From positions 558,001-622,000 of the forward strand of contig OZ017758.1 in assembly GCA_963969365.1 (NCBI GenBank): a DNA stretch of 64,000 bases, given 5' to 3'. This stretch comes from Asterochloris sp. CNOR1. Lineage: Eukaryota > Chlorophyta > Trebouxiophyceae > Trebouxiales > Trebouxiaceae. The position numbers and the translations under genes were made by a program. This document shows positions 34,611 to 48,407 of this stretch, in pieces; the first letter of the stretch is position 1, and every line of letters starts with the position of its first letter. The notes below the pieces were generated by a model that ran no database searches, was not told where the DNA came from, and saw only the letters and a program-made list of their open reading frames with translations.

Positions 34611-37600
34611 GCCCAGTGTAGATAATGGTTGCACATCAAGTTCAGGGTGCAGTGGGGAGGCGCAGACGGGAGATCAGCAAGGACTGTGCAAGTGTAGAAT
34701 TTTTTGGCGGCGCTTGTATCATGTCAACACGAGATCTTGCAGATGGTCTGAACATTTGTCGCAGATAGCAGCAGCCAAGCCAGTGCAGAATCTGGCATTC
34801 ATGCTTGAGGGCTGGCAGCGACAAGCAAAGTATTGATGCGCATGGCTGCCCAAAGAAGGTGTGCATTTTCAAGTGTCATCTGTGCTCTGATGCCTGTTGC
34901 GCATGGAGTCAAGACTCAGAGATCTCTGAGCAGGTTATGTAGCATCTCATAGTGGGTCCTGGCACCCCCATTGTTGGCTCAAGGTGGTCAGCACAACTGG
35001 AAGCTGGTGTTGGCACATACCTTGATGCCCGAGAGCCCCTGGCATGGGCTGCTGGTTCCTGACCGCACACTTGGTAATGCTGAGTAGCCATCAAATGAGG
35101 TGGTGAGCGTAGGTCACCCACTTGGAGGCTGCTGCCTTCCACTGCTGTCAACTTGCGCACAGCGGCCACATCTCTGAGAGCGCTGCAGCGGTAACTATAC
35201 TAATCAGAGACCCAGATGCTGCACCTCCAGGCAACCTTGTGAGGTCGTCTGCCTGGAAGCAAGGGCAGGCCCTGGGCATCTGAGAGCCCGATCTTAGCTA
35301 CGAAGACCTCCAGATGCTTAATATGCTGACACAGGTGTCTTCATGACCACGCCTGCTGCAGGCCAAAATGGGCTAGCTCTGCAGCGCGGTGCATGAACAT
35401 AGCTGCTGTTGCCTAGTGCATGCCCTCTGGCTTGTCCCAGGCAGCCAGGAGGGAGCTGTCACCCTTCCTTGCCTGCATGAGCCGCTTGCAGCTTGCCCTG
35501 ACGGACTGCAGCTGCCTCCAGCCAGAAATGCTTGACTCATGAGCCAGAGGGACTGCCTCCAAGCAAGTGCGCTGCTGAATGCTGCACTGCTGGCTCAGCA
35601 GCTGTCAGCTTTGCTCAGAACGGTGCAGCTGGAGAGGCAGGTGTCCAGGCACTGACCGGGCAGCCCCAGTCTCTCCTTCATGGCAGGTAGGGCTCAGAAG
35701 AGGAGACAGCCAGCTGGGAGGCCCCAGCCCAGGGCGCCAGTCGCAGCAGTGCCCAGCAACAACGGCCCCGCAATGCAGCCCTGGAGAGATGTGGTGCTGG
35801 CCTTTTGGTCCAGGCGTAGGCAGGTTTTGTGCAGCCCAGGCTCTTGTGGCAGCTCTCATAGCCTGCAGTGGGCTCTAAGCCCAAGAGCTGTGAGTTGCAG
35901 CTTTGCTGATAGGACTCCAGGATCAAGCGAGTCCTTTCAGGCTGAAGGGGCAGCCTTCAGGAGCAGCTGGGTGTGCGCAGGCAGAGCGCATTGCTGCAGG
36001 ACAAAGGGGATCCACTAAGGATGCAGTCATGCAGTCAGACTGCCAGTTCTGCTGCAGCCTGCGGTAGGGTTGACTTGCGCAGCTGTGAGCAGGGGCTGCG
36101 CTGCAGTGCATGCAATCGACCACCCCTTCTGAAGTCGCGTGTGAGCGACACATTTTTGCAGATCTGCCTCTGCATGGTCTCTCCCACTACGCAGGGCGCG
36201 CAGTCGTCGTATCAACTAGAGTGCCCAGGCTACCCCATGGCAGTCAGGCAACCACGTACCTGGAGTGATGAGACAGCACAGACGACAACAGCAATTTGCT
36301 GCATGATGGACAGTGGGCCTTGCAGACTCTGCAAGCCACATGCCTGACTCTGTCAGCTGCCCTGCCTGAAGATGCTGGCGTCATGAGTGCAGCTGCAGTG
36401 GGCAGGTCCCCAGGGGTTCCTGCAATCTCAACATGTTACCAGCGAGATCCTGCGCAAGGATGAGGACATCTGCGGTGGTGTGGCCGGCCGCCCACATCAA
36501 GGGCTTGTAAAAAGGGGTTCCGCAGCGTTGCCCTCAGTGGTGCTGCATGCCTGGCTCTACTGCTGCGTGATGGTGCTGCTGGACTGGAGTGGGGCCTGTG
36601 TGCTGCTGGTGCCTGGCCTGCACTGGCAACGACAGGTAGGAAGAGATGATATGCAAGCCCCCCAGGGAGGTTGAGGGAGTGCACCTGGTTTTGCACAGCG
36701 ACTTTAATGCACCTGGTATTGAGCAACGAGGCTGTGCATGCATGGCACCTGCAAATTCAGGGCAGTACTGCTGCAGCATGCGGTCTGTCCAAAGCTACAC
36801 ATGACTTGGTCGTGTGCTCATGCCCTCAGGAAACTGCTGCTGCTTATCTGATGCTCCAGTTTCAGCGGCCTGCTTGGAGGCTCATGCTCTCAGGGCCTTA
36901 CTGCTGCAATGTGAGACCTGCAACTCAGCCGCAAAGCAGCCTGCAGGTGATCTCCTCAGCTTAAACAACTGCTGCTCCATGTGTGCAGAGATGAGCTCCC
37001 TGCACCGCCTGGAAAAGGCTTTTCAAGCCGCGACATGGGTTCCTGGTGAGCTTTGGGAGGCCTGGCAGGAAGATGCACAGCTGAGCGTCTGCCTGGCAGA
37101 CACTGACAAAGGCTTTGGCTTTTGGCTTTGCATCTGTGTCAGGTGGGTAGCCCTAGTTGAGCAGGGTTGGGGTTTGTTGCTGTGTTGAATGTATGACAGC
37201 ACTTGATGAGCTAGGTGTGCAGTTGCCAGGCTCACTGCCTGCATCAAGCAAGGCACATCTGGCTGGCAACCGCTGACAGTAATCGCATTTGTTTGAGGGG
37301 CAGCTTGCAGCATATACACGACCAATGCTAGTTCATTGTTGGGCAGCCACACACTCTCCCCTCAACTGGGTCAGCTAGGGTGTATTGCCTCAGCAGCAGG
37401 CTGTTGTCAACAGCTGAGGCTCCTGTGAGCAAGCAGGCAGACCTGGATGCTGAACCCCTACAATGGCTGACACCAGCAGCGACGCTGAGCTCAAGCACTG
37501 CTGGTCTCATGCAGGCCCTGCCAAATGCCTGATGGCGCCATATCACATGCCATGTGCTGCTGCGCCACTTGCAACTGCAGTTGCCTGCTGCAATGGTCTT

Positions 37601-38941
37601 GCAGAAACTCAATCGCTGCTGTCCGGTTGTGAGATCCAGTGGGCCCTAAAAGACAACTTAAGGGCTGTCGAGCATGATCTCCATCTGTGCTAAGTCAGGC
37701 GCCAAAGCCCATCCTGTTGGCTGCAGGTGAGCATGCGCTTCAAGTTGGAGTGCACTGCTACAAAGGGCGGCTGAGCAGGTGGAGGGAGCCCTCGGGTGCC
37801 ATGCCTGTAATGCGGCAAAGCGACCTGTGCAGCAAGCGCCGTGAGTCGCATCTTGCTCGGCTGCCTGGAAGATGTACCTGACACGGGCCCAGGGCCCGCA
37901 ATTAGTGGCCTGCAGCCTGGCTGGTGGAATTGCAAAGGCGGATTTTCCTGTCTCCAACCTGGTCTGCATCATGCAGAACACATTATGTGGAGTGCACAGC
38001 AAGGGGTGATGTTGTTGCAGAGGACTCGCCATGTCAGTGCTTCAGGGCGTCAAAGCGTGCATCAGGCTCGCATGCCAGAGGGATGCAAGCCACTGCAGCA
38101 CTGCATGGGCACTGCACTTCAGCCACGCCTTGCACGAAATCTTAGTGTTCAGCTGCTGCAGCTGCAAGGGTTGAGGGCAGCAGAGCCAGCACGAGGCGCA
38201 GATGCCTGGCGGGCCCTCTGGCTCTGGGGCTGTCGGCTGTTTCCAGCTCAACATCTGCAGCAGGTGACAAGAACACCTTTATGTAAGCGGCAGAGTCCAT
38301 AAATGCTGGTCCAGCACCCTAGACGGCCAACATTTTCCTCACTACATTGGCAGCAGGGTGGGGGCACACAGACCAGCTACAGCAAGGGCAGGGCTTCTAG
38401 TCACCACAGGATATGAGGTAGAAGTGACTGGTGGCTGGCAGAGCGCTTCACGCACAGCTGGCTTCGCGAGCTTTGACCACCACAGACACAGCCCTGCCAT
38501 TGATGGACGGGCATGCTTTGGCTTGCAAGACGTCACCAGCATTGCACCCTACCTCGTAGATGCAGCAAAGCATCATCCCATGTTCGTCTATTCCCAGCTC
38601 ATCATCCCAGTTCAAAAGCATAGTGGACCCAGAGCCTTACCTGTTGAAAGACAGAAGCATGCCTGAGGGCCTCAACAGGCCACTTAGGCTTCAGACTGTC
38701 GAAAAGGCTGCTTTGAGGACGAATCTGCGACCGAGATCTGCTGATCACAATGAGGTGCGTGTCCGTGTGTATTGATGAGCAACACAGCAGGAACGACACC
38801 TACACAGGCACAACATAGGCCACAAGCCTCAGAACAACACGTTATCCCATCGGATGCAATGGAAACCACAGCTGGCAGGGCGTTCTCCTCATCATAGGGA
38901 GTAGACTTCCCTTCCGTGGTCGTCATCGGCTGTTACTCAGT
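34611..38941. other. Unit 3 copy of the unresolved stretches
   Basis: Same sequence as 7860-12190; no firm gene. Confidence 0.3.
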
Positions 38942-38945
38942 TGCG

Positions 38946-39190
38946 GTGCAGCACGCAGCTGCCCATTACAACCTGCCAGACCTGCCAATACCTTCCACTG
39001 CACCTGCCAGGAGCTTCCATGAAACTCACTAGATGCTTCACATCACAACCTCTGTGGGTTTTAGAGTACATAAGGCGCTTTGTTCGCTTTGCTAGGAAAC
39101 ACACTCTTCGCACCTCATGCAGTCCTGAAACCCTTGTACATGGCCTCAGGGCAGAAGTCCACAGCAACCGTGGAACCTGTAGGTCACACA
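38946..39190 (+). repeat. Solo LTR a, unit 3
   Basis: Copy of 12195-12439 with TTGCG flanks. Just downstream, unit 3 has T at 39264 where units 1 and 2 have A. Confidence 0.65.
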
Positions 39191-39457
39191 TTGCGTAACC
39201 CTTCTGGTGAATAATATTTGCACGCAGAGTCCCAAAGTCCATGTTAAAAGGTTACTGGCCTGCTTTTCAGCTGAAGCAGATGACTGAGATTCTTTGGCTG
39301 CAGACGTGGACAAGCAAGGCAGCACAGCCAGGAAGCAGGCAGCCACAGCGCAAGGGTATGCTGCAGGCCTGCATGGGAGGCAGCTTTTGTCTGTGCATGG
39401 CTGTATCTAGGCTTTAAGTGCCCACTTGAAAGCTGCCGAGGAACGCAAGACACATCA

Positions 39458-39687
39458 TGCAGCACGCAGATGCCTACCAATAACCCAAGAAGGCTCTGAC
39501 AGGTCTCTGTCAGAGCCTTGCACCTGCAAGAACTTCCATGAACTTCACATGATACCATCATATGCTAGATTTACGGACACTATAGAATGTTTAGCACTCT
39601 GTGCAATTTAAACAGACTCCTGGCACCTCATGAAGTCTTGACACCCTTATGGCCTCAGGGCTCAAGGCAACCTGGGCCACACAACAG
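39458..39687 (+). repeat. Solo LTR b, unit 3
   Basis: Copy of 12707-12936. Confidence 0.5.
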
Positions 39688-39704
39688 CATCAGTCTCACC
39701 ACAG

Positions 39705-39773
39705 TTTGCAGTGAGCTTTCCTTAAACCCTTAGGAAAGGGTTTCCTAAGGGTTTAAGGAAAGCTCAGTGCAAA
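39705..39773. repeat. 69-bp quasi-palindrome, unit 3
   Basis: Same as 12954-13022, with the GGG loop at 39738-39740 and the same single arm mismatch. Confidence 0.9.
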
Positions 39774-40011
39774 TGTAGCACACAGCTACCTACTAGAACC
39801 TACCAGACCTGCCAGACACTTCTACTGCACCTGCCAGAAGTTTCCACTGCACCTGCCAGAACCTTCCATGAGCTTACCTTTATAGATATTGATGATAATA
39901 TGGTTTATATAGCACTCCGTTCACCTTGCTAGCAGACCTCTCGTACTTCACACACCTCACATCCCTGTACCTGGCCTCAGGGCCCAAGTCCATAGCAACC
40001 CCTGGGCCACA
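39774..40011 (+). repeat. Solo LTR c, unit 3
   Basis: Copy of 13023-13260 with GCAAA on both sides. Confidence 0.8.
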
Positions 40012-42103
40012 GCAAATGTAGCTCCCAAGTGTCTTGTCAGCATAGCATTGATTATCATCTGCGATAGTCGTCCCTGTAGCATAGCACTGGAAGAGATTGT
40101 CACAGGCTTGACAGGAACTTGAATCCCTGAATCGATGTCTTGCCAAGATCAGGACCATCGTGGCTGGCACCGTCAAGATTTGCGTCGGAGGCCTAGTACA
40201 CCAGGACAGCTTTACAGCAGCACAACTAGCGCAAGGGCTGCAAGAGAGACACTTCACGTGTGCCCATCAAGTTTGATGAGGGTAAGCAGCAGAGCAGTTT
40301 CAAACAGGCGCTGACGAGGCTAGCGATGGCAAGCTGATGCGTAAATTGCAGGCTGCTGGCACTGCTGGTGAATATATATGCGGTGGCTGTCAGCATCGCA
40401 TCGAGAGCTCTGCAGCGAGATCAACCCCACCATAACGCTCCAGCTGCACAAACATTGGCAGTGTAGCAGCTTCCTGGGCCTGCCATGATGTAAATGCTCC
40501 CCAATGCAGTGAGTGCTGGAGGTCTTTGTTCACAAACGCAGCACGTCACTCACAGCAACTGCTGCCAATGCATGAGCAAGTGGCCATTGAACAAAACACC
40601 TGGCGGGCGTCCAGGAAGCAACTCAGCCATACACCAGTGATCGGTGGCCAGGTGGTGACAGGGCGGTAGCATCTGAGAAAAAGGGGGGTAGTGATATGCG
40701 CCAGGGTGAGCCGGCAGCTGGTCTCCTCAGCGTCTCCTGGAGCAGTCTTTTCGAAATTAGGTCAATCCAGCCTGTGCTGCCCGCAGACGCAAAATGACGT
40801 GCACACCAGGACCAAAAAGACTCTACAGCCAATTTAAGCCCTGCTGGACTCTCTTTGACTGTTAACGATTATTAAGAGGCATGCCGCCCAAACACAACCG
40901 CCAGTGCAAACAATGGGGATGGTGCAGCTGCAAGTGCAAGCCAAAATGTGGCAGCCGCCCCGCTATCAGGCGTGTACGACTATTGCTGTACGTCTTTTGC
41001 TGGCATAGTCTGCTGGGCAATGCAGCTTTGAGAGAGGTGGTGCACATGCTGAGCAGCAGCACAAGGGGGCCGCAGGGCCCAGGAGGCAGCATGAAACTGC
41101 AGAGCTGCAGCAGGAATGTCCGCACACTGTGGTAGCAACATTGAACAGGGCGGCCTGCGCACTGTGCTTCAGAGTAGTGGTCCAGGAGTGTTACTGCCAC
41201 AAGTGCTCAGCGGAAGCAAGGCGCAGCAGAGGTCCGGACACCGGAAAAGAGGGGTTCACAGTGAGGGAGCAGGCATGGTCACAGGGAGTGCTCTCCGTGT
41301 TTCTTCTTGCTACTCATCCTCAGCACTCTGCAAAGGACCCCGGGACTGGGGTACCCGGCCACAGCCTCTGGCATCACTGTCAACACATAACAGCAGACGC
41401 GGCCAAAGCTGTCACGGCAAGGTCCAATGGTCCAGTCTTGTTCAGCCTCCTCACGGCTGCCTCAGCAGCAAAAGCAGGCCCCTTGCTGTTTTGCTGCTTC
41501 TGCTCCTGCTCCTGCACTTGGCTGCCTCCGCAACGCAGCTGCCTGCATTGATGTTCTTGCTGCTGGCCGATTCATTGTTGGATCAGCCACTGTTTGGCTC
41601 AAATTGTTTTTGACTGCCAGCACAGCAGGGCTCATGGTATGATCTCAAAGCCGGGCCATGCAGGCGGCTTATTCGAGCATCCCTCTCTCTTACGACAACA
41701 TGCTTCAGCCTGCAGGTGTGCAAAAGTGGCCAGTATGGTCAGCCCTCTGCCAGCACTGTGAGGTGCTTGACCAAGTCCTTGTGGACAATGTTTTCATGAG
41801 GCATGCTGTGCACAGTACCTAGACCATCTAGAGAGTCCCTTGCAAAAGGGTACACTTGGCAGCTTCCCTTCAAGGGGCCTCACATGGCAGCTGACTCAAC
41901 CTGAAGATGTGAAGGCCAGATACCTCTTCTGCGTGTTAAGGTGAGGTCTATCTGTGAATGTGCTGCAACTCTCGCAGTTGGGACGCACTGTGTGTTGCCT
42001 GCGCAACGATTTCAAGCATTCGGGTGCTCCGGTCGCAGGTGGTCAAGCACCACTCTTTAGGACCAGCAACTGTTTACCCACCAAGTGAGCCAGTCATGGC
42101 AGG

Positions 42104-42351
42104 TGGAGGACGCAACTGCCTAACAAAACCTACCAGGCCTGCCAGAAGCTCCCCCTGCCACGCACCAGAACATTTCATGAGCCTTACTAGATGCTGCAAA
42201 TCGTAATTCCTTATGTTTTCCAAGGCATCAGGACCTTTGTTTTGTTCACTAAAACACTTGTTCAACAACGTTAACACACACTTCTTTTATCTCCTGAAGT
42301 CCTGACATCCTTGTACCTGGCCTTAGGGCCCAAGTCTACAGCTCCTTCTGC
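42104..42351 (+). repeat. Solo LTR d, unit 3
   Basis: Copy of 15353-15600; edges approximate. Confidence 0.45.
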
Positions 42352-42640
42352 GGCCATTTAAGTCTGCTCAACACCAGCCAGCTGCAACTGATGCTAAAGC
42401 AACACAGGAGCAGGACATCAGCTGCTTGCCAGAATACAGCATGCTGAGAGCACGTTTAAGGCGCCCAGCTCACAACCCAAACAGCTGTGCTCGGCATGTA
42501 GCAACCCTGCAGAATCCTGCACAGGTGGGTGCAACGCACCTGGGCAACCCCCAGCTGTTTCCTCAGGCCTGGCGCCCGGCTGCGCTTCAGCCAGCTGTAC
42601 CTCCTGCCCTGCAGCACAGTATGTCACAGGAGCTTGAGTA

Positions 42641-43405
42641 TCATCTGAGAGCAGCACAGAAGGCTGTTGCTGACACTGCTGAGTCCCCAACCGTCAGGTG
42701 GTGGAACAACCAGAGCAGCTGGTCGGCAAAGATGGTCTGCGGCTGCAAGAGCGTGGCCGGGACGCATGCCACAGCCTCTGGCATCACGCTCCAGACACCA
42801 CAGCACATGCAGCTGAAGCTGCGCAGCTGGACCTCGCCGTCTGCAGCGAGGCCCACATAGCGCACTGCCTTGTCCTGACTCGCCAGTGTTGCAGCAGCAG
42901 GAGCAGGCCCTGTGCTGCTCTGCTGCTGCTGCCGCTGTTCTTGCTCCTGGCTAAAATATCGCCGGATGGGACAGCAGGCATCTGTCTGGACGACACTGTC
43001 TATGTCTGCCTGCACAGACGCCAGCACGGCCAGCTTTGCAGCCTCCCTGATGGCATCATGCCGCTGTGCTGATGCCAGCCGCTGGCTCTCGCCGTGGCAG
43101 AGTGCGGCGCCAGTTGGCATCCGCTTTCTCGTTGCGCTCCAGTTGGGTATCCTGCTGAGCATCAGGGGGGTACTCATAAGCGTCGTAACCGCTTGACTGG
43201 TCAATCTGGGCAGCTCTGCGCCTGGCAGGCCTTTTACCCCATAGGCGTTGCCCACATGCACGGTCTGCCTTGTGGTGGCCTGGATGGCGCGTGCCTGCTG
43301 CAATGCAGCTGGGCTCAGTCGCACGGGAGACAGCGGCTGCTGTGCAACAGGCTCCTCAGCGCTGGCGGCAGACTGCCCTGATAAAGTCTGCCAGGTCCAC
43401 ATCAT
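42641..43405 (-). pseudogene. KDZ-transposase-like fragment, unit 3
   Basis: Identical in translation to the frame at 15890-16654. Confidence 0.4.
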
Positions 43406-43696
43406 TCATTTCCTCTTCTGATGCTGCATGGAGAGGCCAGTAACTCAGCAGTCGGTTTGAGGAAAACACATGACCGTAATGTGATGGCCGTTGAGCTTGA
43501 ACACAACATGGCCGATCATTTCTGCTGCCTGCTCACCTGCCCTGAGCTTCTTTCTGCCCGGCATGATGCTCAGCTGTGCGGGAGCCACGCAGGGTTCACG
43601 GGAAAAAGTCAAACATCGGGTTGAGTTTCGTAAGGTCATGTCCTGGCTGCATGCAGGCAACTCGTCAGAGCAGCCTTCTGATTGTGTGATAGCAGG

Positions 43697-44398
43697 ACAG
43701 GCTTCAGCCTGCACCTGAGCATCACTTGTCAATTATATCCAGTCTTCCGCCTGTAATGTCAGGTGCTTGACCGAGGCCTTGCCGGCATTGTCTTCACAGG
43801 GCAAGCTGTACATAGCTTCAGGATCATCCTGAGAGGCAGCCCCTACAAGGGATTGGGAGATGGCTGCACTTGTAATCTCGAACATCAGGGGCCCCCACTG
43901 ATGTTTCCTCAGTGAAGGTTCCTGAGGCCCCCCTGTGACTTAGCTGACCCCTGGGCCACGGCAGGGCTCCTGCCTTGGTGCAGGTCTGCAATGCTGCAAG
44001 TGATAACGGTCAACTCTGGCGGTGTAAGATTGCCAGGGAAGAGCAAGATAATCTCAGTCCTGTTTTGGCCAACATCACAGACTCCAGCCCTGCCCTTGTA
44101 CTCCATGGGAGTTCTGACTGTTTCGCCTCTCAACCTTCTAGCAAAATGCGTTGCAGCAAAGTCACAGGAAACTATCATGATCCCCACGTGATGTTCACAA
44201 AGGGGTCGTGAGGTTCAATTCTTCAGTGCAGCCATCTCCGAATCCCTTGTGGGAGCTGAGTCTCAGGAAGGTCCGGAAGCTTTGTAGAGCTTGTTCCTTG
44301 AAGGAACTCCCGCCAAGGCCTCGGTCAGGCAGAGGACATTGTTGGCAGAAGGCTGGACACAATGCATGAAGTATGCACAGGTGCAGGCTGAAGCCTGT
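43697..44398. mobile_element. Foldback/TIR DNA element, unit 3
   Basis: Copy of 16946-17647. Confidence 0.62.
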
Positions 44399-44403
44399 AA
44401 TGC

Positions 44404-47400
44404 TGCAGCACACTGCTGCCTTCTAGACCCTACCAGACCCTATCAGAAGCTTCCACTGCACCTGCTAGAACCTTCCTTGATTTTCCTTTCCTTATATTAT
44501 AATAATATGAGGGTATATATAGCACACTGGTACTTCACCAACATTCCTTGACACCTTTGAACAGCGTCTCAGAGCCCACCGTCCACCGTACGTTGTAAGC
44601 GAGGCCACAACTTGGTTTCGGAGGTTCTGTTCGACCATTCCCCATGGACCCAGCAGCCATGCAAGCCAAGATCGGGGAGCTCGAGGCTTCCCTGGCAACA
44701 GTCACCGGTGCCCTGCAGCAGCTCAGCACACAGCAGGCTGCCCACTCAGCACCCAAGCAACCCAAGCCACCTCAGCCAGAGAAGTATGAGGGAGACCGCC
44801 GCAGTGGTGCAGCATCCGACTGGCTGCACCAGATGACACTCTACCTCACCATCCTGGGCATCCTGGACACCGCCCACGCCATCCCCCACGCAGTGTCCTT
44901 CCTCATCGGAGCTGCCAGAACCTGGTGGCGTGCTCAGGAAGCTTCTGGAAGCCCACCAACCACCTGGGCAGCCTTCAAGGCCTCCTTCCTTGAGGCCTTC
45001 CAGACCATCGATGCTGAGCGCATGGCCAGGGACCGCATGGAGAACCTCAAGCAACGCACCTCTGTCACAGACTACGCCAACCAGTTCTCAGGTCTGCTCC
45101 TGGAAGTTCCAGAGATGCACCCTGCGGACGCCGTCTACCGCTTTGTGAGGGGGCTGAAGCCCCAGATCCGCCTCCACGTGGAGCTCCAGCGCCCAACCAC
45201 TGTCAACGACGCCATCCGCTTGGCACAAGCTGCTGACTCAGCACTGTACATCACGCGGCCCACCTACCCTGTCAACCGGCCGACACCTTCACCTACCTAC
45301 ATGGGGCCACAGCCCATGCAACTTGGCGCTCTGACCCGCCCACCCAAGCTCTCACCAGCAGAGCGTGAGCGCCTGTACAGAGAGGGCAGGTGCTTCCGCT
45401 GCCGCCAGCCTGGACATCTTGCTGAGGAGTGCACCTACTTCAACACCACGCGCCCCACATCATCCTCATCACATGAGCAACCAAAAAACTAGCTGGCCAG
45501 CCTGGTCACACAGGCTTTGGGCACAGAGCTGCGCCGGCACACATCCAAAGCCACATCGGAGTCGCCACCATGACAACACCACCATGCCACCCAGACCTGC
45601 TCATCCTTCAAGGCACCTGCGCCGGACACCCTGCCAACATCCTGGTGGACTCAGGTGCCTCCATGGACTTCATCAACCACCGCTACATGGCCAAGCACAG
45701 ACTACCCAAGACCAAGGAAGACCCCCATGGGCGTGTCACGCTTGCAGACGGCAGCGTGCGCCCATGCACCCAGATTAGCGACAACACCGTCACCCTCAGT
45801 GGCTACCAGACCTCGTGCCACCTCCACGTCACAGACCTCGGCCCCCGTGATCTCATCCTGGGACAACCATGGCTCCAGAGCAACAACCCTGACATCGACT
45901 GGGCACAGCGCACCTTGCGGCCAAGAATCCAAGGACCTGAACGCCCAACACAGATCATAGTGGCCCCCAGCAGTGAGGCACCAAGGACAACTTCTTCCAA
46001 GGACATCCCAGTCATCTCCTCGTTGCAAGCCTCCAGAGCACTCAGACACGGCGCCAGCGGCTATCTTGCCCTGGTGCGCACCGCAGAGACAACCACCGCA
46101 GAGACAACCACCGCAGAGACAACCACAGTGACCCCGGCACCACAGACTTCACACGCCCAGCTACAGGAGGTGCTGAACCGGCACCAAGGCGTCTTCCAGC
46201 CTCTTCCCAGTAAACTACCACCAAGGAGGGACGTTGACCACCACATCGACCTGGAACCTGGCGGCGCCCAACCATATCAGGGCATCTACCGCATGTCCCC
46301 TCTGGAGCTTGGAGAGCTGCGCAAGCAGCTGGACGACTTGCTGGAGAAGGGCTTCATCAAGCCCAGCAAGTCCCCCTTTGGAGCACCCATCCTCTTCGTG
46401 CACAAGAAGGACGGCCGCCTGCGGATGTGCATCGACTACAGAGCGCTCAACAAAATCACTGTGAAGAACCGCTACCCCATTCCACGCATTGATGACCTCC
46501 TGGACCAACTCAAAGGCGCCAAGGTGTTCTCCAAGCTGGACCTGGCCAGTGGCTACTGGCAAGTCCGCTTCGCTGAGGGCGACACGCACAAGACGGCCTT
46601 CCGCTCACGCTATGGTCACTTTGAGTTCCTGGTGCTGCCCTTTGGGCTCACCAACGCGCCAAGCACGTTCATGACCCTCATGAACCAAGTGCTCAGGCCC
46701 TTCCTGGACAAATTCGTCGTGGTCTACCTTGACGACATCCTCATCTACTTCAAGTCCCCTGAGGAGCACGCGCAGCATGTGGAGGCTGTGCTCAGTGCCT
46801 TGGAGCGGCACCACCTCTACGCCAAGGCCTCCAAGTGCCAGTTCGGCATGGCTGAGCTGGACTTCCTTGGCCACACCATCAGCGGGGCAGGCATCAAGGT
46901 GGACGCAAGGAAGGTGAAGGCCATTCTTGATTGGCCTGACCCCTCAGACGCCCACCAACTCCGGTGCTTTCTGGGCCTCGCGGGCTTCTACCGGCGCTTT
47001 GTCAACAGGTTCTCCCACATAGCAGCGCCACTGACCAACATCACCGGCGCCAAGGCAACTTGGCGATGGAGCGAGGTGGAGGCCAAGGCCTTTGCTGAGC
47101 TCAAGCATGCTCTGACAACCACACCAGTCCTGGCCACACCTGACTTCGCCTACCCCTTCGAGCTCTACACAGACGCCTCCCAGTTTGCCATCGGGGCCAC
47201 GCTGCTTCAGGACCAAGGCAATGGACTTCAGCCCATCGCCTACGAGTCTCGCAAGCTCAACTCCGCCGAGCGCAACTACCCCATACATGAGCTGGAGCTA
47301 CTGGCGGTGATCCATGCTCTTCGCACATGGCGCTGCTACCTGGAAGGATCCAAGTTCCGCGTCAACTCAGACCACCTCAACCTCAAATACCTCACCACTC

Positions 47401-48340
47401 AGCGCAACCTGTCCCGGCGACAAGCTCGCTGGCTGGAGACACTCCAGCAGTTTGACCTGGACATCCACTACAAGGCGGGCAGTGACAACCTCGCAGACCC
47501 CCTCTCCCGCCGCCCAGACCTCCATGCCATCACTGGCACCTTCCAACACAACCTTATGGAGCGCATCAAGTCGGCCTACGAAGGCGACACCTACCTGGAG
47601 GAGAGTGGAAGGCAAGTGCTTGAGGAGTTGGACGGCGTCTGGCGCAAGGAGGGTGCAGTCTACGTGCCAGCTGGTGCTAACCTTCGCCAAGACATTCTCC
47701 GCGAGTACCACGACACCCCCTTCTCTGGACACCTGGGCATGGACAAGCTGCTTCGAGGAGTCTCCAAGGACTTCTGGTGGCCACACCAGCGCGATGATGT
47801 GCCTGACTATGTCAGGACCTGTGACTCCTGCCAACGCAACAAGCCCCTCAACCGCGCACCCGCCGGCCTACTTCAGCCTCTGCCAACACCAGAGCACAAC
47901 TGGGAGCAAATCACCATGGACCTGATCACAGGACTCCCCACCACCTCCGAGGGCCATGACACCATCCTTGTCATTGTGGACCGCATGTCCAAGATGATTC
48001 ACTGCTCCCCAACGCGCAAGACAGTCACTGGTCCTGGCCTGGCCGACCTTGTCATCAACAACGTCTTCCGTTACCATGGACTACCACGCATCATCATCTC
48101 AGACAGAGACCCCCGCACAACCAGCAACTTCTGGCGAGCCCTCTTCAACATTCTTGGCACCAACCTGAGGGTGTCCACCGCCTTCCACCCTCAGACTGAT
48201 GGCCAGACGGAGCGTGCCAACCGCACCTTGGAGGAGATGCTAAGGGCGTTTGTCAACCGCCGCCGTGACAATTGGGACAAGCTCCTACCACTCATGGAGT
48301 TTGCCTTCAACAGGGCATGCGCCCCGGCCTTCCCATTCAA
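44404..48340 (+). mobile_element. Ty3/gypsy retroelement, copy 3 (longest, still incomplete)
   Basis: LTR 44404-44609, gag 44644-45492, pol from 45570. Unlike copies 1 and 2 it runs past the unit edge at 47870 into the integrase catalytic core. Recognisable sequence stops near 48340, and no 3' LTR or chromodomain was found. It is broken, with about one large truncation. Not duplicated at its right end, so it marks the original insertion site. Confidence 0.92.
44644..45492 (+). CDS. gag: gag-like protein of retroelement copy 3
   Basis: 282 residues, same translation as copies 1 and 2. Confidence 0.88.
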   Translation: MDPAAMQAKIGELEASLATVTGALQQLSTQQAAHSAPKQPKPPQPEKYEGDRRSGAASDWLHQMTLYLTILGILDTAHAIPHAVSFLIGAARTWWRAQEASGSPPTTWAAFKASFLEAFQTIDAERMARDRMENLKQRTSVTDYANQFSGLLLEVPEMHPADAVYRFVRGLKPQIRLHVELQRPTTVNDAIRLAQAADSALYITRPTYPVNRPTPSPTYMGPQPMQLGALTRPPKLSPAERERLYREGRCFRCRQPGHLAEECTYFNTTRPTSSSSHEQPKN

Positions 48341-48407
48341 TCATTTATACAGCTCAGGTGCCCGAGACCTATCTCTGCTTCCTGAGCGTCCTCTTTGTTT
48401 TCTATGA
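45570..48407 (+). pseudogene. pol: pol of retroelement copy 3 (incomplete)
   Basis: Protease, reverse transcriptase, RNase H, integrase zinc-binding part and integrase core ([37 protein letters not shown]). The last residues before 48407 no longer resemble integrase. Incomplete at the C terminus. Confidence 0.9.

Larger units (their letters stand above)
33164..47870. repeat. Tandem unit 3 of the triplication
   Basis: Collinear with unit 1 over its full length (offset +26751), including the 2.63 kb stretch and the full palindrome missing from unit 2. At its right end the sequence passes straight on within the retroelement instead of jumping back to the J-domain gene. This is therefore the unit that joins the original right flank. 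Confidence 0.95.
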
